In this document: piece after piece, positions 23,131 to 35,491 of the stretch
Numbering within the stretch: position 1 is the stretch's first letter
How the letters are laid out: each line of letters begins with the position of its first letter
Source: Pholiota molesta
Lineage: Eukaryota > Basidiomycota > Agaricomycetes > Agaricales > Strophariaceae
Direction of reading: 5' to 3'
Length of the DNA stretch: 64,000 nucleotides
NCBI GenBank assembly: GCA_014925825.1
Contig: JACGCK010000029.1
Coordinates: 248,001 to 312,000, forward strand
Position numbers and translations under genes: made by a program
Notes under the pieces: model-generated
Told to the model about the DNA's origin: nothing
What the model saw: only the letters and a program-made list of their open reading frames with translations
The model's database searches: none

Positions 23131-25482
23131 AACTGCTTATATCGACAACATCAGTATGCCTTGTCCTAATGGACTGATAATGCAAGTCATACGAAATGCA
23201 CATCACCCTGCAAGGGGCATAGACAGATGCCCTTCAACCTCGTTGGTTTGTAACATAGACATCTTCCATCCTTCACGTTACGCGCATTCGAGAAGGCCCG
23301 ACGTCCCCTTCGAATAAGCTCCTGTTACACTGGCGTACCATTGCAACCTGAGCAGCTCCGTTTGTCAGGCGCCTAATCAAAGGTGACCAGCAAGAATCTG
23401 CCCATCATAAATGGTATATAGAATCTATCTGAACGACGCGTATCATGAACCATGCACACACGTGCAAATAGCTCTCGGAAGAATGAAAACGGTAAGGTGC
23501 GAGGCACTTTAGGAAGACAGCGAAAATGTATCTCGTTCTATATGTTTTCCACGTCATGACGCAGAAGCACCGATAAGGGCACCCAAAGGATAGCAAAGGG
23601 AAGGTCGAAATTTTTTAAGAGAGGGAAATTTTGACTATACCACGTACAGCAAAAGATGTCCTACATGTTTGTGTGAACAGTATTTCGACAGAGATCTGCA
23701 AAATCGGTCAGTCACGAGTGAAAATGAACTAGCAAAATAGCGCAAGGCAAGATGAAAACGACGGAATTTCCAAAGGAATCCACAAGAACATGTAAAAAAG
23801 GCAAATAATGTCGTCAACCCCCTCATATACTGGATCATCAACAACTCCGCCCACCATTCACCTGAACTCCAGGTCGGCATCCACCCAACTGTAGCACAAG
23901 ATCACATCCAAGATGTCTCTGCCTAATGGCAAAGTGATCAAGTGTCTGGGACTACGACGCCAATGTTTCTTTACTCAGTGTAACTGTGTATTTGAGATGA
24001 ATAGCTTTTGCCGTGAATTCAATGCAATCCGCCTGCCGCTGCTCTTCGGCCCCTTCCCCACTGCCTTGCAAGAGACCTCACATATGCACATTGTGAGGGC
24101 ACCGCAATGACGGCGAAAATGACCGCCGAAGACGATTCCGACAGCTGAATGACACCGACAAACAGACAAAAAAATACGAAGTTGATGATGACACAAATGG
24201 CAGGCCTATTGCAGCCCACCACCACGAATACACGCACGCAGCACGATAGGGGTCGACAACACGGGCAGAATCATCCAGCACACCGGCGAGAAGAAAAAAT
24301 GACGCGGACGTTCTAGTGGCCACTCACCGAGTCACTCGAAATCTTGGCCCAAGAGCACCGCCAAGCTGGAGCGGCTTCACGCATTCAGATGCATGCCAAA
24401 ACAGTGTCTGCAAATCATTCGCACAAGTTCGAGAGAAGGAGGATGTTGGTGCCCATGATACAGCACTTGCAGAGATCAGATAGCAGGATGCAAGAACGAC
24501 GAACCAAGGTCAGCGTGTTGCAGTCTGATTCAAGCTCAGCTTGATCCCGGACGTGATTGATATGCCGGCTTGTTTCCCGCTCTCATATACCTTCGAGGCC
24601 TCTACCCCCTAGCTCACTCGCTCACCTCTCAGTCTCGCACCCTCGTTCTCGACCGTCAGTTAGAAGGGGTCAACGAGCACTAGGGTAAATTGTTAGGCTA
24701 CCAGCAGCCAAAAGAACCAGATGTAGTGTTCGTCGGTCCACGCATTCCAGGAGGAGAGTATCGATCGAAGCAGCGATCGTTAGGCCAGCAAACTTGCTCA
24801 TGTTCTCTATTCGCGGCGCCCTCCTTTGCACCCTCCTCGCCCTCGCGTTTGATCCTCCGTCGCTGGTCCCTTCAAGCACGCGGATTCTGCTTCTAAACAT
24901 CTGGATTCAACTCATGCAGAGAAGATCTACCAAAAATCCCTCGCCTGCTCTCTGGTGCGTCCTTTTCGCATCGTCTTGCTATATCTAGCTGACTTACATC
25001 CACAGGATTTCCATCGTCGCCCTGAGGCAATAACCAGACATAGTACACATCTTTGCGACTAGGAAAATTGCTATTGTTGTCCGGGTGGAGCTGTTCCGCC
25101 ATACTACGTGCGCTCTTCGATACTTGACCCTCGGCCAACTCGCTTAATCGCATACTAGGCATGCGGAAGGCCTCGCAGAAATTGTTCATTCCACCTACTG
25201 CCGAAGACGGCCGCCAAATAAGTGCGTGTATGGTTTACTTGTACCTGCATTAGAGCACTGAGGATCCCCACTGCAGGAATGTGCCAGTTGTCGACAGCAT
25301 CGCATGAAGCAAGGCGAGAAGCGTGTCTTCCCCAAACTGAGCTTGAGGACGCTGGTTGCGCAATCTGCATCCAGACGTTTAAGCCTGACCTTATCGGAGG
25401 AAGGTATAAGCTACGGGCAAATACCTGCAAGATCTCTAACGCTCCCCTTCATCTCTCCGCGTACGTACGCCGTTCGACGAAG

Positions 25483-28400
25483 CTATCCACATCCACAAGC
25501 TCCTGGAGTCAGACTGAAAATCTTGTTAAGCGTATGAAATGCAGAGAAAAACTAATAATTACTTCTCAATTTGCTTGGTCTCCATGTTAAATACTAAACA
25601 AGATATAGAATCAGTTATATCAGAAAGGTTTAACGTGCGGATATTTACCAACGAGCCGTTTTTCTACTCTGGATTTACTCGGTTGCAAATTATTAGGAGA
25701 GCGGAGGAGAGGGCCTACACCCAACAGACGTTGAGAATCCGGAGTAATGGCCACATTGTGAAGCTTCATGTTTCCAAAGTCGTATTGATCGAGGACCTAG
25801 TGTTGGATATCTCGAGTGAGGAATAGGAAGAACAATAAAACTCGGGCTCATACTTTTCCAGTCAAATCCTTCAGGCTGACATTAATGCAAGAGATCCACT
25901 TGGAATACTTGACAGTAGTGACGTACCAATTTAGTGACTATGGAATCTTCAATCGACAAGAAAGCTAAAGATTCAATGATACCATTAGTTACTTTATCAC
26001 AGACGGGTAAATTTGTTAAGTACCCTCGCCTGTGGGGCACCAAGTAATAGCCTCAATAGAAGTATTGCGGTTAATAGTTTTTCTGCAAACGCCCTCCTGA
26101 ATACGAAGAAAATATTCAGCAATTTTTGCAAACCAGGAAAGTTTGTTTAAGACTGACTTCCGCCGTCCAAACTTTGATTCCTCTTGCCATCTTTGTCAAA
26201 AGAATCTTACCGTTAGGGGACCTGAAAGATGATTAACAAAACGCAAAACAAGAAAACGAAAATATATAATCTCACCAAGCAACCTGCCCAACAAAGCCTT
26301 GCGCATGCGCCAGCGTGCGGTGAGGAACAAAAGGATGCTATCATTCTCCGAATCAGCAGCCATGAACCTCATTGTGATATGAAAACCATACTCCAACTTT
26401 GAAGATAACAGAAGTCTTGTCCCAACTGAGTCGCATGCATCAGAAAATCTCTCCCTGGATTCTGGACTGAGCAAAAGCATACCTCGAAGTAGCCAAAAAC
26501 CTGCCATCAGGAGAGAACTGCATGTGCCTCACCAGCGCCGTATGCGCCGCCAAATCTTGTGTCGCCTCCAGCTCTTCCAGCTTCGGGACGAGCGTCGACA
26601 CCCTCGAACGCGTAAACGGTACCGATTCGCCAGTCTTCCTCCCGATATCTGGCAATCCTATGCTTGATGACAGCGTCCTCTGGCGCATAGGCTCCGTGCG
26701 TGGCTTGTTGAGCACCGTCGCCAGGCCTCCAGCGGACGTCGCCGTGCCGATCGCGTTCCGCATTTTCACGTTCCGTACGGCGTTTTTCCAGAGCTGTTTG
26801 CCGATAGAGGGGGTATTGGGGCTGACCGCGATTGAAGGAGTTGGAAATGCAGTTTCGGCATCAACGGGAGAATTGACGGGGGTAGGGGCAAGTGACAATG
26901 AAGGGAATCCGAGAGACAGTTCACTAGTGATTGCAGTGCTGGTGGCGTCAGATGGGCGACGTTTTCTAGGGCTCATGCCGTCTTTCGGTTCCTCGTTGTA
27001 TGGGCTCCCAGGTACGGTAGTGGGTAATCGACTTGCTTCTAGGTCGTCCTCGATGTCGCTTGGGTGTGGCCAACATTTCACTTTTTTTGCATAGCCCGTA
27101 AAGCGTCGGTAGGCACGCAGTATAACTTTCCGAAGCTTGCGTAGCTGTATATGCAAAACTTGAAATGGTCGCTTCGTCCTAGTGACTCCAGGGAGCATAA
27201 GGAAGCGATCGTTGGCTTCTGATAAAATGTCGCTTAGCCATTTCTGACCCTTATGGCGAGAAAATGCCCAACGCTCAGAAGCAAACCAGGCAGAGACGGC
27301 TGCAAGACCGAAAGAAGTAAAAGCAGTTAGTACAGTTGTTACAGTTGAGGTAACATGCGCCTTCGGAAGATTTGTTAATCAAATGAGTTACACGAGGATG
27401 ATAAAATAACGTACCTGGTGCGAGGCGTACGCAAAACAAACAAGTCCAATAGAGAAACATGCGACGGATAAAACAAGGAAGACAAGGGGAGAGCGTTTGA
27501 TCCAGATCAAAACCCACCAGGGCACACGGTGTCCTGGCGAACGGCTATGCGCAGTAAGATGATGTCAGAGCCTTATTAAAGTTATTATGAGATTATTGAA
27601 ACCAAAGCAACATACTACATTGCTTGCTTCCAAGTGAGCCCAAGAAGACTGTTAACAGCAGCGGCAATGCTAAAAACCATAGAAGCGAACCAGAAACAAT
27701 TCACTGAATCTGATATCCTAGCGCGATCTAATTGATAAGAAAATTGCAATGTTGTCGCTGTGACGGCTGAAAAGAATGTAGCGACGGTAGAAAGATTTAG
27801 AAGGTTATCCGCGCCATGCTTTTGTGCAAAACGAATGGTGGGTACACCTTAAAAGTTGATGTTATTCATTTACTGTTAACCTACGACTTTGCGAATATTG
27901 GAAAATAAACTCACCGACTTCGATGAACATTGACAAAGATGATGTCAATTCATCAAAATGATTTCCCATCTCAGAGGAAAGGTCATGGATGTATCGCTGC
28001 ACAGATGGATAACGGAATTGACCTAAGCGTAAAAAAAATCGACGGATTCATAATCAAAGCCAAAGCGCCCGATTAATCTTGACTTACCTGCGTACTCCTT
28101 CAAGCAAGAGGACCAATACTTCAGGACAAATGTTTCGGTTAGTATAAATCTTTTCGCTCCAAAAAAGCTATGGATCTCACTTTGAGGTCTCCTTCAAACG
28201 ACAAAATTGAAGCATTGACGGCTTCGTCGGTAAACTCCGGGAACTCATTCAAACACCGCAGAAAAGTTGTCACCTCCTTCGCCAGATATTCCAACTGCTC
28301 TGGGTATGATTCAGGATCCACGTTCTCTGCCACCTGGGGTCTGGGGACATGCAGTTGTGCTTTTCCTTTGACTCTTTGAAAGCCTCTTTTGCGCTTGTTT

Positions 28401-29084
28401 GATATAGGAGAGTCGGACACGGTTTCACGAACAATGTGCGATATCTTCCGCGGGAAAAGGTCTGCCGCGTTTTCGTGGTATAGGAATAGAAGTTGCGCCA
28501 GTCGCTCTCGGAGATGGAATGCAGATGAAAGGATTGCAACAGAGCTGCCCAATTGTCGAGCCGCATTTGCGAAGTTTCGTAACTACTTATAATCATTTAG
28601 TGTGGGATTAACATGTCAGAACGTGAGTGAACTGACCTCTTTATCCAGGCTGTTGATCCTCCTACGCTAATTTTATGCAACCGCCCAACGTGGACACAAA
28701 TAAGCGAAGGATGACTTACCTTTCCAGTATATTGAATTCTTCTGCTCCAACAGCTTGTAGATGCTCGTCGACAGAAGCTATGACATGAGTTGATCAGTCG
28801 GACGATTACGGACAGGCAGTTTTGAGTACGCACGGACATCTCGGTCGTCCTCAAAGGATGAAACCTGTATGTTTCCTATTGCAATTATTTGTTAAACAAG
28901 ATCTATGTCAAGCATACGGCCACTACTCACTATGTTCGTTGCTTTCATTGTTCTCCAACAGCATCTCCACCAAGCTCAAAATTGTTGCTCTTCGATTTGG
29001 GTCAGGAGAATGACGTCCAGAGGATATTTTCGGTGTTCTACTCTCATATTCATTAGGGACATAATTCGGAAGAGGAGATTTCAT
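25483..29084 (-). CDS. Multi-membrane WD40-repeat protein, C-terminal repeats missing
   Basis: The start at 29084 (MKSPLPNYVPNEYES) has an in-frame stop just upstream. First exons are 28931-29084, 28834-28875, 28720-28777 and 28637-28661; the next begins at 28582. The N-terminal half contains helical motifs (DEHLQAVGAEEFNILERR, RNFANAARQLGSSVA). About four membrane segments follow (STVATFFSAVTATTLQFSY, VFSIAAAVNSLLGLTW, PLVFLVLSVACFSIGLVC, TAFTSFGLAAVSAWFA). After a Ser/Pro-rich linker, WD40 repeats begin (LVRHMQFSPDGRFLATSSWD, FVGQVAWSPNGKILLT, IEAITWCPTGEAFLS, LHNVAITPDSQRLLGV). All joins are in frame. From memory of the family, full-length members have several further WD40 blades after METKQIEN; here the frame stops within about ten residues, at 25483. 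The gene is thus 3'-truncated at the edge of the decayed island. Molecular role not established. Confidence 0.8.
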
Positions 29085-29706
29085 GAAGATTGGAGTCCTG
29101 GTTTCTTTTTCAAGTCACTGGAGGGAATAAATCGGAGTTGGGGAGTCGGCCAGCGCGCGAAGTTGGAAACAAACAAGGAAAGTACACTGTACAGCGGTAG
29201 GGGAAGGTATAAGTCGTGTGTTCGTAGAACTCGTTGGTAAATGTATAGAATAAAATCGTGACAGTCGTGGCGAAGATGATGAGGTGTGTTGCAGGGCTTC
29301 ACCACACCCCCACGCATTGCAAATCAATTGATAGCCAAATTAGGCAATACAATGGACAGAACACGTCCATCATATTGTCCGTCATGTGAGTGGCCGACTT
29401 GGCGGGACCAATCGCGAAACGTGTTCAAATTTTCAAAATTTGGGGCGAAGAAATCAAGTTCTCGGCCTAGCAAGTACAATTGCATAGTACATAAATTGCG
29501 TATGAGTGCCGTGACACCGGGGACAGAGTGAGGATTCAAATTCAAAAGTTCAAACGTTGAAACTCAAAGGCTAGTAAGCAGCTTGATATCTTGATAATTT
29601 GGATGCATTAAGAAGCAGAAAAATCGATCAACAGGACAGTATCTACATAAATAATAAGAGGGGTTGTAATAGGCCCCTGATGTGTACAGAGACATAGCCA
29701 GTCAGA
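29085..29706. other. Intergenic between the WD40 and P450 genes
   Basis: This contains the promoter side of the WD40 gene and the 3' flank of the P450. I see no gene, repeat or clear regulatory motif. Confidence 0.5.
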
Positions 29707-31735
29707 TTATTCAACAATTCTCTTGTATTGCAGATAAACTGGCTCTCCAATTGGCCGCGCCTGAAGTAGACACAAAAGAATTAGAATTGAGAACTCGGCA
29801 TTAGTCTTGAAACGGAAAAATCCATACCTGATGAATGTCGTTTCTATCTGGCTGCGGGAGCTGCTTCGGCGTCTTCCCATTTGCGTCCACGACATCGAAG
29901 TCATATCCAGCAATCATCATAGCCACGATCAGCTTTATCTCCAACTTCGCGACCTTCATTCCAGTGCAAGGATGACGACCTAGAAACACGGCACCCTAAG
30001 TTACAGATCATGGCAGGTGATTTGAAAAGCGCTTACCAGCTCCCCAACCGAGGAATGCGAACGTAGAGCTTTTGTCTTCTTCACGTCCAGGGGCGAATCG
30101 AGCTGGGTCAAATTCGTCAGGTTGATTATAGATATCTGGGTTTCTGTGAGCGTCAGCGAGCGAGTAAGCCACGAAGTCTCCAGGTTTGATGACGCCACGA
30201 GACACAGTGAGGTCCTCAACAATATTGCGTCGCAATAGCGTTGAGCTGAGGACAAGGCGAAGTGTTTCTCGGATGACAAGTTCCATGACTGGCATCTCAT
30301 CCTCCCATACAGAAATGGGAACGGCCGCAAGTCGCTTGTGCAAGGGTTCACCGGACGTCGTGTTGGTGTGTTTCTCGATCATGGCGTCCACCTCGGCCTT
30401 GACTTTGGCCTTCCATTCAGGATGAGAAGCGAGGAAGACCAGGGCCCAGCAAGCTACATATACATTTATAGCTTAGATCAAATCACGACAATAGAAAGTA
30501 AAGTGACACACAGTTGATTCCCGTGTTAATCACTCCAGCGAAAATCACACTGAGAATAAACTGTTACAGTCATCAGTATTCGTCAACGGAAAATCGGGCA
30601 TACCCACGCACCTGGACGATGTCTGGCGTCGACAGACCTTGACCTATTAATATATCAATGGAATCAGCAGATGGGACCTTCGCCTCCCTTCTCAAATCGA
30701 TAAAGCTTTTGAATTTCATGAAAAGCTCTCTCGTCGCAATCTCCTTGTTCTTCTTAGCCGGGGACGGAAACCAAGGGAGCAGAAGTGCGGTCGGTGTCGC
30801 GCTCTTCTCAAGAGTCCAGTACAGGCTCTGGATCTCTTCAATTGCCTGAAGGTCCTTCGACAGTTCATCGCATGTAGCCATCCGCGTGGTCATCTGAAAG
30901 ACGAGCTAAATACGCGCGTTACACACGTTATTATTAGCAAATTCGTTTCCCAAGAGACTTGTAACACTGGAATCAATCACGTACATCATATATGTTCTTG
31001 AACGGATCCATTCTTCCTTCCTTCCCCCAGAGCTTCATGCGATGATTGACATCGTCAAATAGATTTGGGAGAGCTTGAGATTTATATATGTATTGATATC
31101 AAATCAAGCTTCAATTGCATGTTGACTTACCATCCGTCAATCTCCGTTTGTTAGTGAATAGTATGGCGAGTTGTTTATTGAACCAGGCAACACCCTCGCC
31201 ATCATTTGCTGATTTCATGTCGATATCGTTTAAAGATGGGGACTGAGCGTTGAACAATGGGTTAACTCTAGACATAATTTAGAAAAAACAAAACCGCGCA
31301 CCGCGCCCATTAGGATTTTATATCCTTCGGTGAAGTTCAAGCTCTTGGTATCAAAGAAAGTTTGGCGAGCTTCTTCGCCCCGTATCGCGACAACTTGATG
31401 CTAAGCATCGAATTTGTGGTCAGCAAGAGATATTACGACTTCAATCATATTAGGGAACATACATGGAGAACCTGGAACTTGAAGTGCGGGTCAGAGCTCT
31501 TGGCGAAGTTGGCCCATAGAAAATCGTATCGCTTGGTAAAAAACGTCCAAGCCGTCAGAACAGGAAAACCGCCCAGCTGTCTGATGGATCCTCTCTTTGA
31601 GGGAGAGAGTGCAGCATAGACCAAATAAGCAGAAAATGCAAGGACTGCTGACGAGGCATAAGTGAGGATTCCGAACTTGTCTTGCGACAAGTTCTGTAGA
31701 AAAGACATCAGAGAACTGGGTTGGAAACGAGGCAT
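29707..31735 (-). CDS. Cytochrome P450 monooxygenase
   Basis: An N-terminal membrane anchor (YASSAVLAFSAYLVYAAL) is followed by LGGFPVLTAWTFFTKRYDFL. Further motifs are the I-helix region (VIFAGVINTGINSCWALVFL), the ExxR of the K helix (ELVIRETLR), a PERF-like DPARFAPGRE, and the heme-binding FxxGxxxCxG signature FLGWGAGRHPCTG, which has the axial Cys. The gene has about ten exons; the stop is TAA at 29707-29709. The I-helix has AGVINT where many P450s have AGxDTT. One join, near 31290-31325, is doubtful: the intron would be only about 34 nt and the frames differ by one base. Class II microsomal P450s take electrons from an ER reductase; the substrate cannot be predicted. It lies head-to-tail with an MFS transporter, which may or may not be functionally linked. 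Confidence 0.88.
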
Positions 31736-33199
31736 TCGAGTTTTCTACTTATGAATGGCCGTCTGTAATTCGTGGGACATTTATTGTCGGGGCCCTGATG
31801 GTAAGCAACGTCAGATAATTTCGTGGAGAAGAACCGCAGTCCTGGTGGAGTCCCACATCTGATCATAAGACTTTCTTAAAACTTCCGATCCGAAGTGCAT
31901 TGCAAGTGAATTGCATCCAGATTGTACAAGATTGTACATATCTGAAACGACCGGGCAGACTTGACCATGCAATATGATGCATTTCACTGGAGCCTTCTAC
32001 TGATGCATGTGTTCCTTCTCCGACCCTTAGGACTACCTGAGAACGCATACGAGGCTGTGTGCTGGTAACGGAAGTGACGACGACGTCAAAGCCAGCTCGG
32101 AAGGAAGGCAGTTGAGCTCAGAACAAAAAAGAAAACAAGATTCGCCACCTTTGAATCAATGGTAATCGATAGCCGGACGTCTGCGCAAGTTTCATTTATC
32201 AAGACGGCACGGATATAAAGAATTTTCCTCAATTGAATGGCTTGCGAAAACAGCTGAGGATGGGCAAAGAAGTGCTCACTCCAAGCTCGTCGAGGATGAA
32301 AGAATGATAAGAGGAAGATTCAAGGCAGATATTAGACATGAAAGGCAATTGAATACACTTGCAATTCCTGGAAATGTCCTGGAGGGGTGTGCAAAGGATA
32401 GCATTAACAGGCGACTGACCCGAGACTTCCACGAGACATCCTGACGAGGGAGAGACGAGTACTAGAACATGCGCTCTCAGATTTCAGCAATCTGCGAGTT
32501 CCAGGATGCTGAATTTGCTGACAGGTTACCGGTTAAGCGAGGGAAGGTCAAGAAAGGCGTCGAGATGAAAGATCGAGGACAACATCCCTGTCAACCGGTG
32601 GGGGACTTCGGATCTCGGCATGGGCACCGTATCCACGGCCCGAGTCTTCAAGTGATTCCAGTACTTACTAACTTAGAAGCCACATTAAACTTGCATCAAC
32701 ATCCAGCTTTATGATGCTATTATATGCTATGTAGGTCAGCTAGGGAAGTACTCTCGCGTTCGTTATCACTCCAGCATAATCATTGCTTAAATTGTGGCAA
32801 TTTTATTCAAATCTATAAAATTATTGTCATCCAATGCATGGGCTAGTAGGGTACAGTGCGGGTAAATAAGAAGGAATTTGCGGCTTTACACACTTGAATC
32901 ACCAGGTTCAATATGGTATGCGAATGCGAGTGAGTCTAAATCCAAAAATGATATATGTAGTAAGTAGCAAAATCAACGAAACGACAGGTCTAATTTTAAT
33001 ATAAATGTATAAATCCTGAGAGACAGGGTGCGTCGGTTGAAACTTGGGTTATGACGAACCCAGATGAGGCTCAAGGAGCATCTTTTCAACAAAGACGACA
33101 CGGTTCTTGGGATATACGAGTCGTGGATCGGCACAGTAGATATTGGCGGCCCAGTAAAGAATTGAAACCCAGATCAAAAGAGGAAATATAGCCATGCAA
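31736..33199. other. Intergenic, P450 upstream region and MFS 3' flank
   Basis: About 1.46 kb with only short, unsupported frames. The P450 promoter must lie in the first few hundred bases. I see no repeat or RNA gene. Confidence 0.5.
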
Positions 33200-35491
33200 T
33201 CATGATTGTGGGCGCTTCTTGGGCAAGGTAGAGTCCCGTGTCAGAGGATTGGCGGCTCGTAATTTCTCTCCATTGTAGTAAATCCAGACAGGGAATGGAA
33301 TTCCAAGGATGATAGCCAAACCAGCCAATAACTATGATTGGTGTCAGACGAAGAGAAATGGAGAAACACGGGAAGAATGTGACTTACCGAGTTGCCACCT
33401 CCTAGACCAAGCGCATCGAACATTTGCTGTCCGAAAAGGGGGAAGGCAAACCCGAACAGAGAACGGAAAAGCTATCAAACAAGCTTGAAAATTAAATTTC
33501 ATCTATAAATATTAATCACTTACAGCAGCAGCAGCGGTGGCGCTAGCGGCATAAGTAAACGAATCTACCAGGTATAACTGGATAGGCAGGCTATTGATGT
33601 CAAAAATTAGAAGGTTTCTTTGTTACAGGAAGTGCTTGAGGCTTACAAAGTGGTCATCATGCCAAATCCAAATATCCCAGAACCAATGATGGGCATGATC
33701 CAATGAATCTTAGCTTGCGCGGACCAGCCATACCAGAAAAGGCCTATAGGCACAAAGAACGATCCAAAAAAGAGTGCTGGGATACGCATTTCAGGAGTGG
33801 TGACGCCTCCATTTTTGGAGCCAAGCTAGATATAGCACGTAAGTTTCTCGTGCTATCGAGTCATAAAATAGTTCACCCACATATTTGTATACCTGGTCAG
33901 CGAATTTGGCACCAAAGAGGGTTGCAGCGAAGAAGCCAAGTCCAAGTCCAATATATGCAAGTCCTCCGACGCCGGCCTTGAATCCGTAGGTTTCGCTGAA
34001 GAATGCTGAGATTTTGTCAGAATATGAAATAGCGATGGCAGTAAAAGAGCTCACCGGCGAAAGTCGTGAACATCAAGTAGAAGATACCGTACATGCTATA
34101 CCAAATAACATCAGTTTGATTCATGAGCCAAATATAACAAAGGCTGATACTCACAAAGCCATGTATAAGCTAAGCATGAATAAGATCAAACTGCGGAAGA
34201 GCAGCGTAATTGGGCGCGTGAGGTTGACGTATAGTAAATGAATCTTGCTGCTGTGTTCTTGAAGGAGGTGAGGATGCGCTTTGGCGAGTTTCTCGGGATC
34301 GGCAGATTTGGCGGCGCGCTGCAAGCGAATGATAGGAGCATAGGTCTCCCTTAGGAGCGGAATACCGACGGCGGATGCTGCGCCACAGACAACTGAAGTC
34401 TCATGTTTAGGTAAAGGAGGTAAGGGAAAGTGACGATGTTTTTATACGTACTCGCAATGACGATAAAGACCCATTTGATTCCAATCGACTCCGTAATGAA
34501 TCCTCCAGCTATGGGACCAACAACGGGCCTATAAACATGAGTCGTAATGCATAAGTATCCATTTTTTCAATATTTGGGGGTTGTTCCTACCAATTAGAGG
34601 TCCTAGACTGTAAAGCGCCATAGCGGATGCGCGGTCGCGCTCCGAAAATAAATCACCAACAGAGCCACCACCAATGGCGATAGGCGCACTTCCCGAAAAT
34701 CCAGCTACGATAAAGGGTAAGGATATCGATCCACTAACGACTAAGGTTGAACTCACAAAGGAATCGGAAGGCAATAAGAGCCCCCGTGTTCGGAGCAAAG
34801 GCGCACCCAAAACTGAATGCCATAGTAAATATGTTGGCAATATGAAGGACCTTTAGATCGTCGATCAGTGAAGCCCGTGCTTGAACAGGATTTATGACTT
34901 GAACATACCCATGTCCTCCCGTACATCTCAGATAGAGGAGCAAGGATTAACGGCTAGGACAGGGTCCCGAAGTTAGCACGCTTAAATACAGTACATGGTG
35001 ACACGATGCTTACCCCGATGGCATATGAGAGCAAGAAAATACAGAGCGTAAGTGCCATAATCGTGGGGTTGGTAATGCCGTATCTGACTGCTACTTCTGG
35101 AATACCAGGCGCCATCATTGAACTAGCAAGAGGTGAAACGAAAGTATAGGCAGAAACCTAGGAAGTTAAAATTCGAGGTTCGACGTTAGTACAGAAAAAT
35201 GATAACAGAACGCGCGGCACGTACTATGCAAACAGCCCGCCATTTTTTGCCACTTGGCCAATTCCTGGGGTTGTCCGGATCGTTCTCCCAATCATCCTCA
35301 AGATTCTCAAGTTCCTCTTCGCTTTTGTCTTCGGGTAAAGCTGACTCTCCATGTCCTTGAGGTACAGGTTGCACTGTTGATCTTGCTTCGCTTTTCTCGT
35401 TAACTTGTACATGGGTAACAGAGGAGGCGATGGAAGCCGTAGTCGTTACGAGTGCAATGTCCTTATTAGTGAGGAAGTCGGAGGAGGACAT
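33200..35491 (-). CDS. MFS transporter, DHA1-type multidrug/polyamine exporter family
   Basis: The start MSSSDFLTNKD is at 35491, followed by a charged cytosolic tail with the family motif DDWENDPDNPRNWPSGKKW. Twelve membrane segments can be read across about eleven exons, including SAYTFVSPLASSMMAPGIPE, PLILAPLSEMYGRTW (motif A region) and GSAPIAIGGGSVGDLF (motif C-like). The protein ends IYYNGEKLRAANPLTR, then KKRPQS and a TGA at 33200-33202. Members usually export drugs, toxins or polyamines across the plasma membrane by proton antiport. The join at 34590-34591 is one base short: an extra G (GGG instead of GG) would give the conserved SLGPLIGPVVGPIAGGF, so a single-base loss or consensus error is likely. 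Confidence 0.87.

Larger units (their letters stand above)
19790..25482. other. Gene-poor decayed half of the island
   Basis: Bases 19790-20720 are the NLR upstream region duplicated at 5042-6560. Bases 21330-21600 (minus) hold a hydrophobic exon-like stretch (LALEVVGLFIHAAYFGVISK) followed by a plausible intron, perhaps a fragment of a membrane-protein gene. Bases 22370-23130 contain three imperfect copies of a block (22375-22425, 22970-23019, from 23100). Bases 24880-25480 contain open minus-strand stretches (for example ELAEGQVSKSARSMAEQLHP, and WGRHASRLASCDAVDNWHIP) that I cannot join into a protein. No complete gene is supported. Confidence 0.45.

Noticed and set aside
24794..24988. Signal-peptide-like plus-strand frame (MFSIRGALLCTLLALAF)
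   Set aside because: It stays open for only about 60 codons and meets stops after the one plausible intron; the surrounding DNA is decayed.
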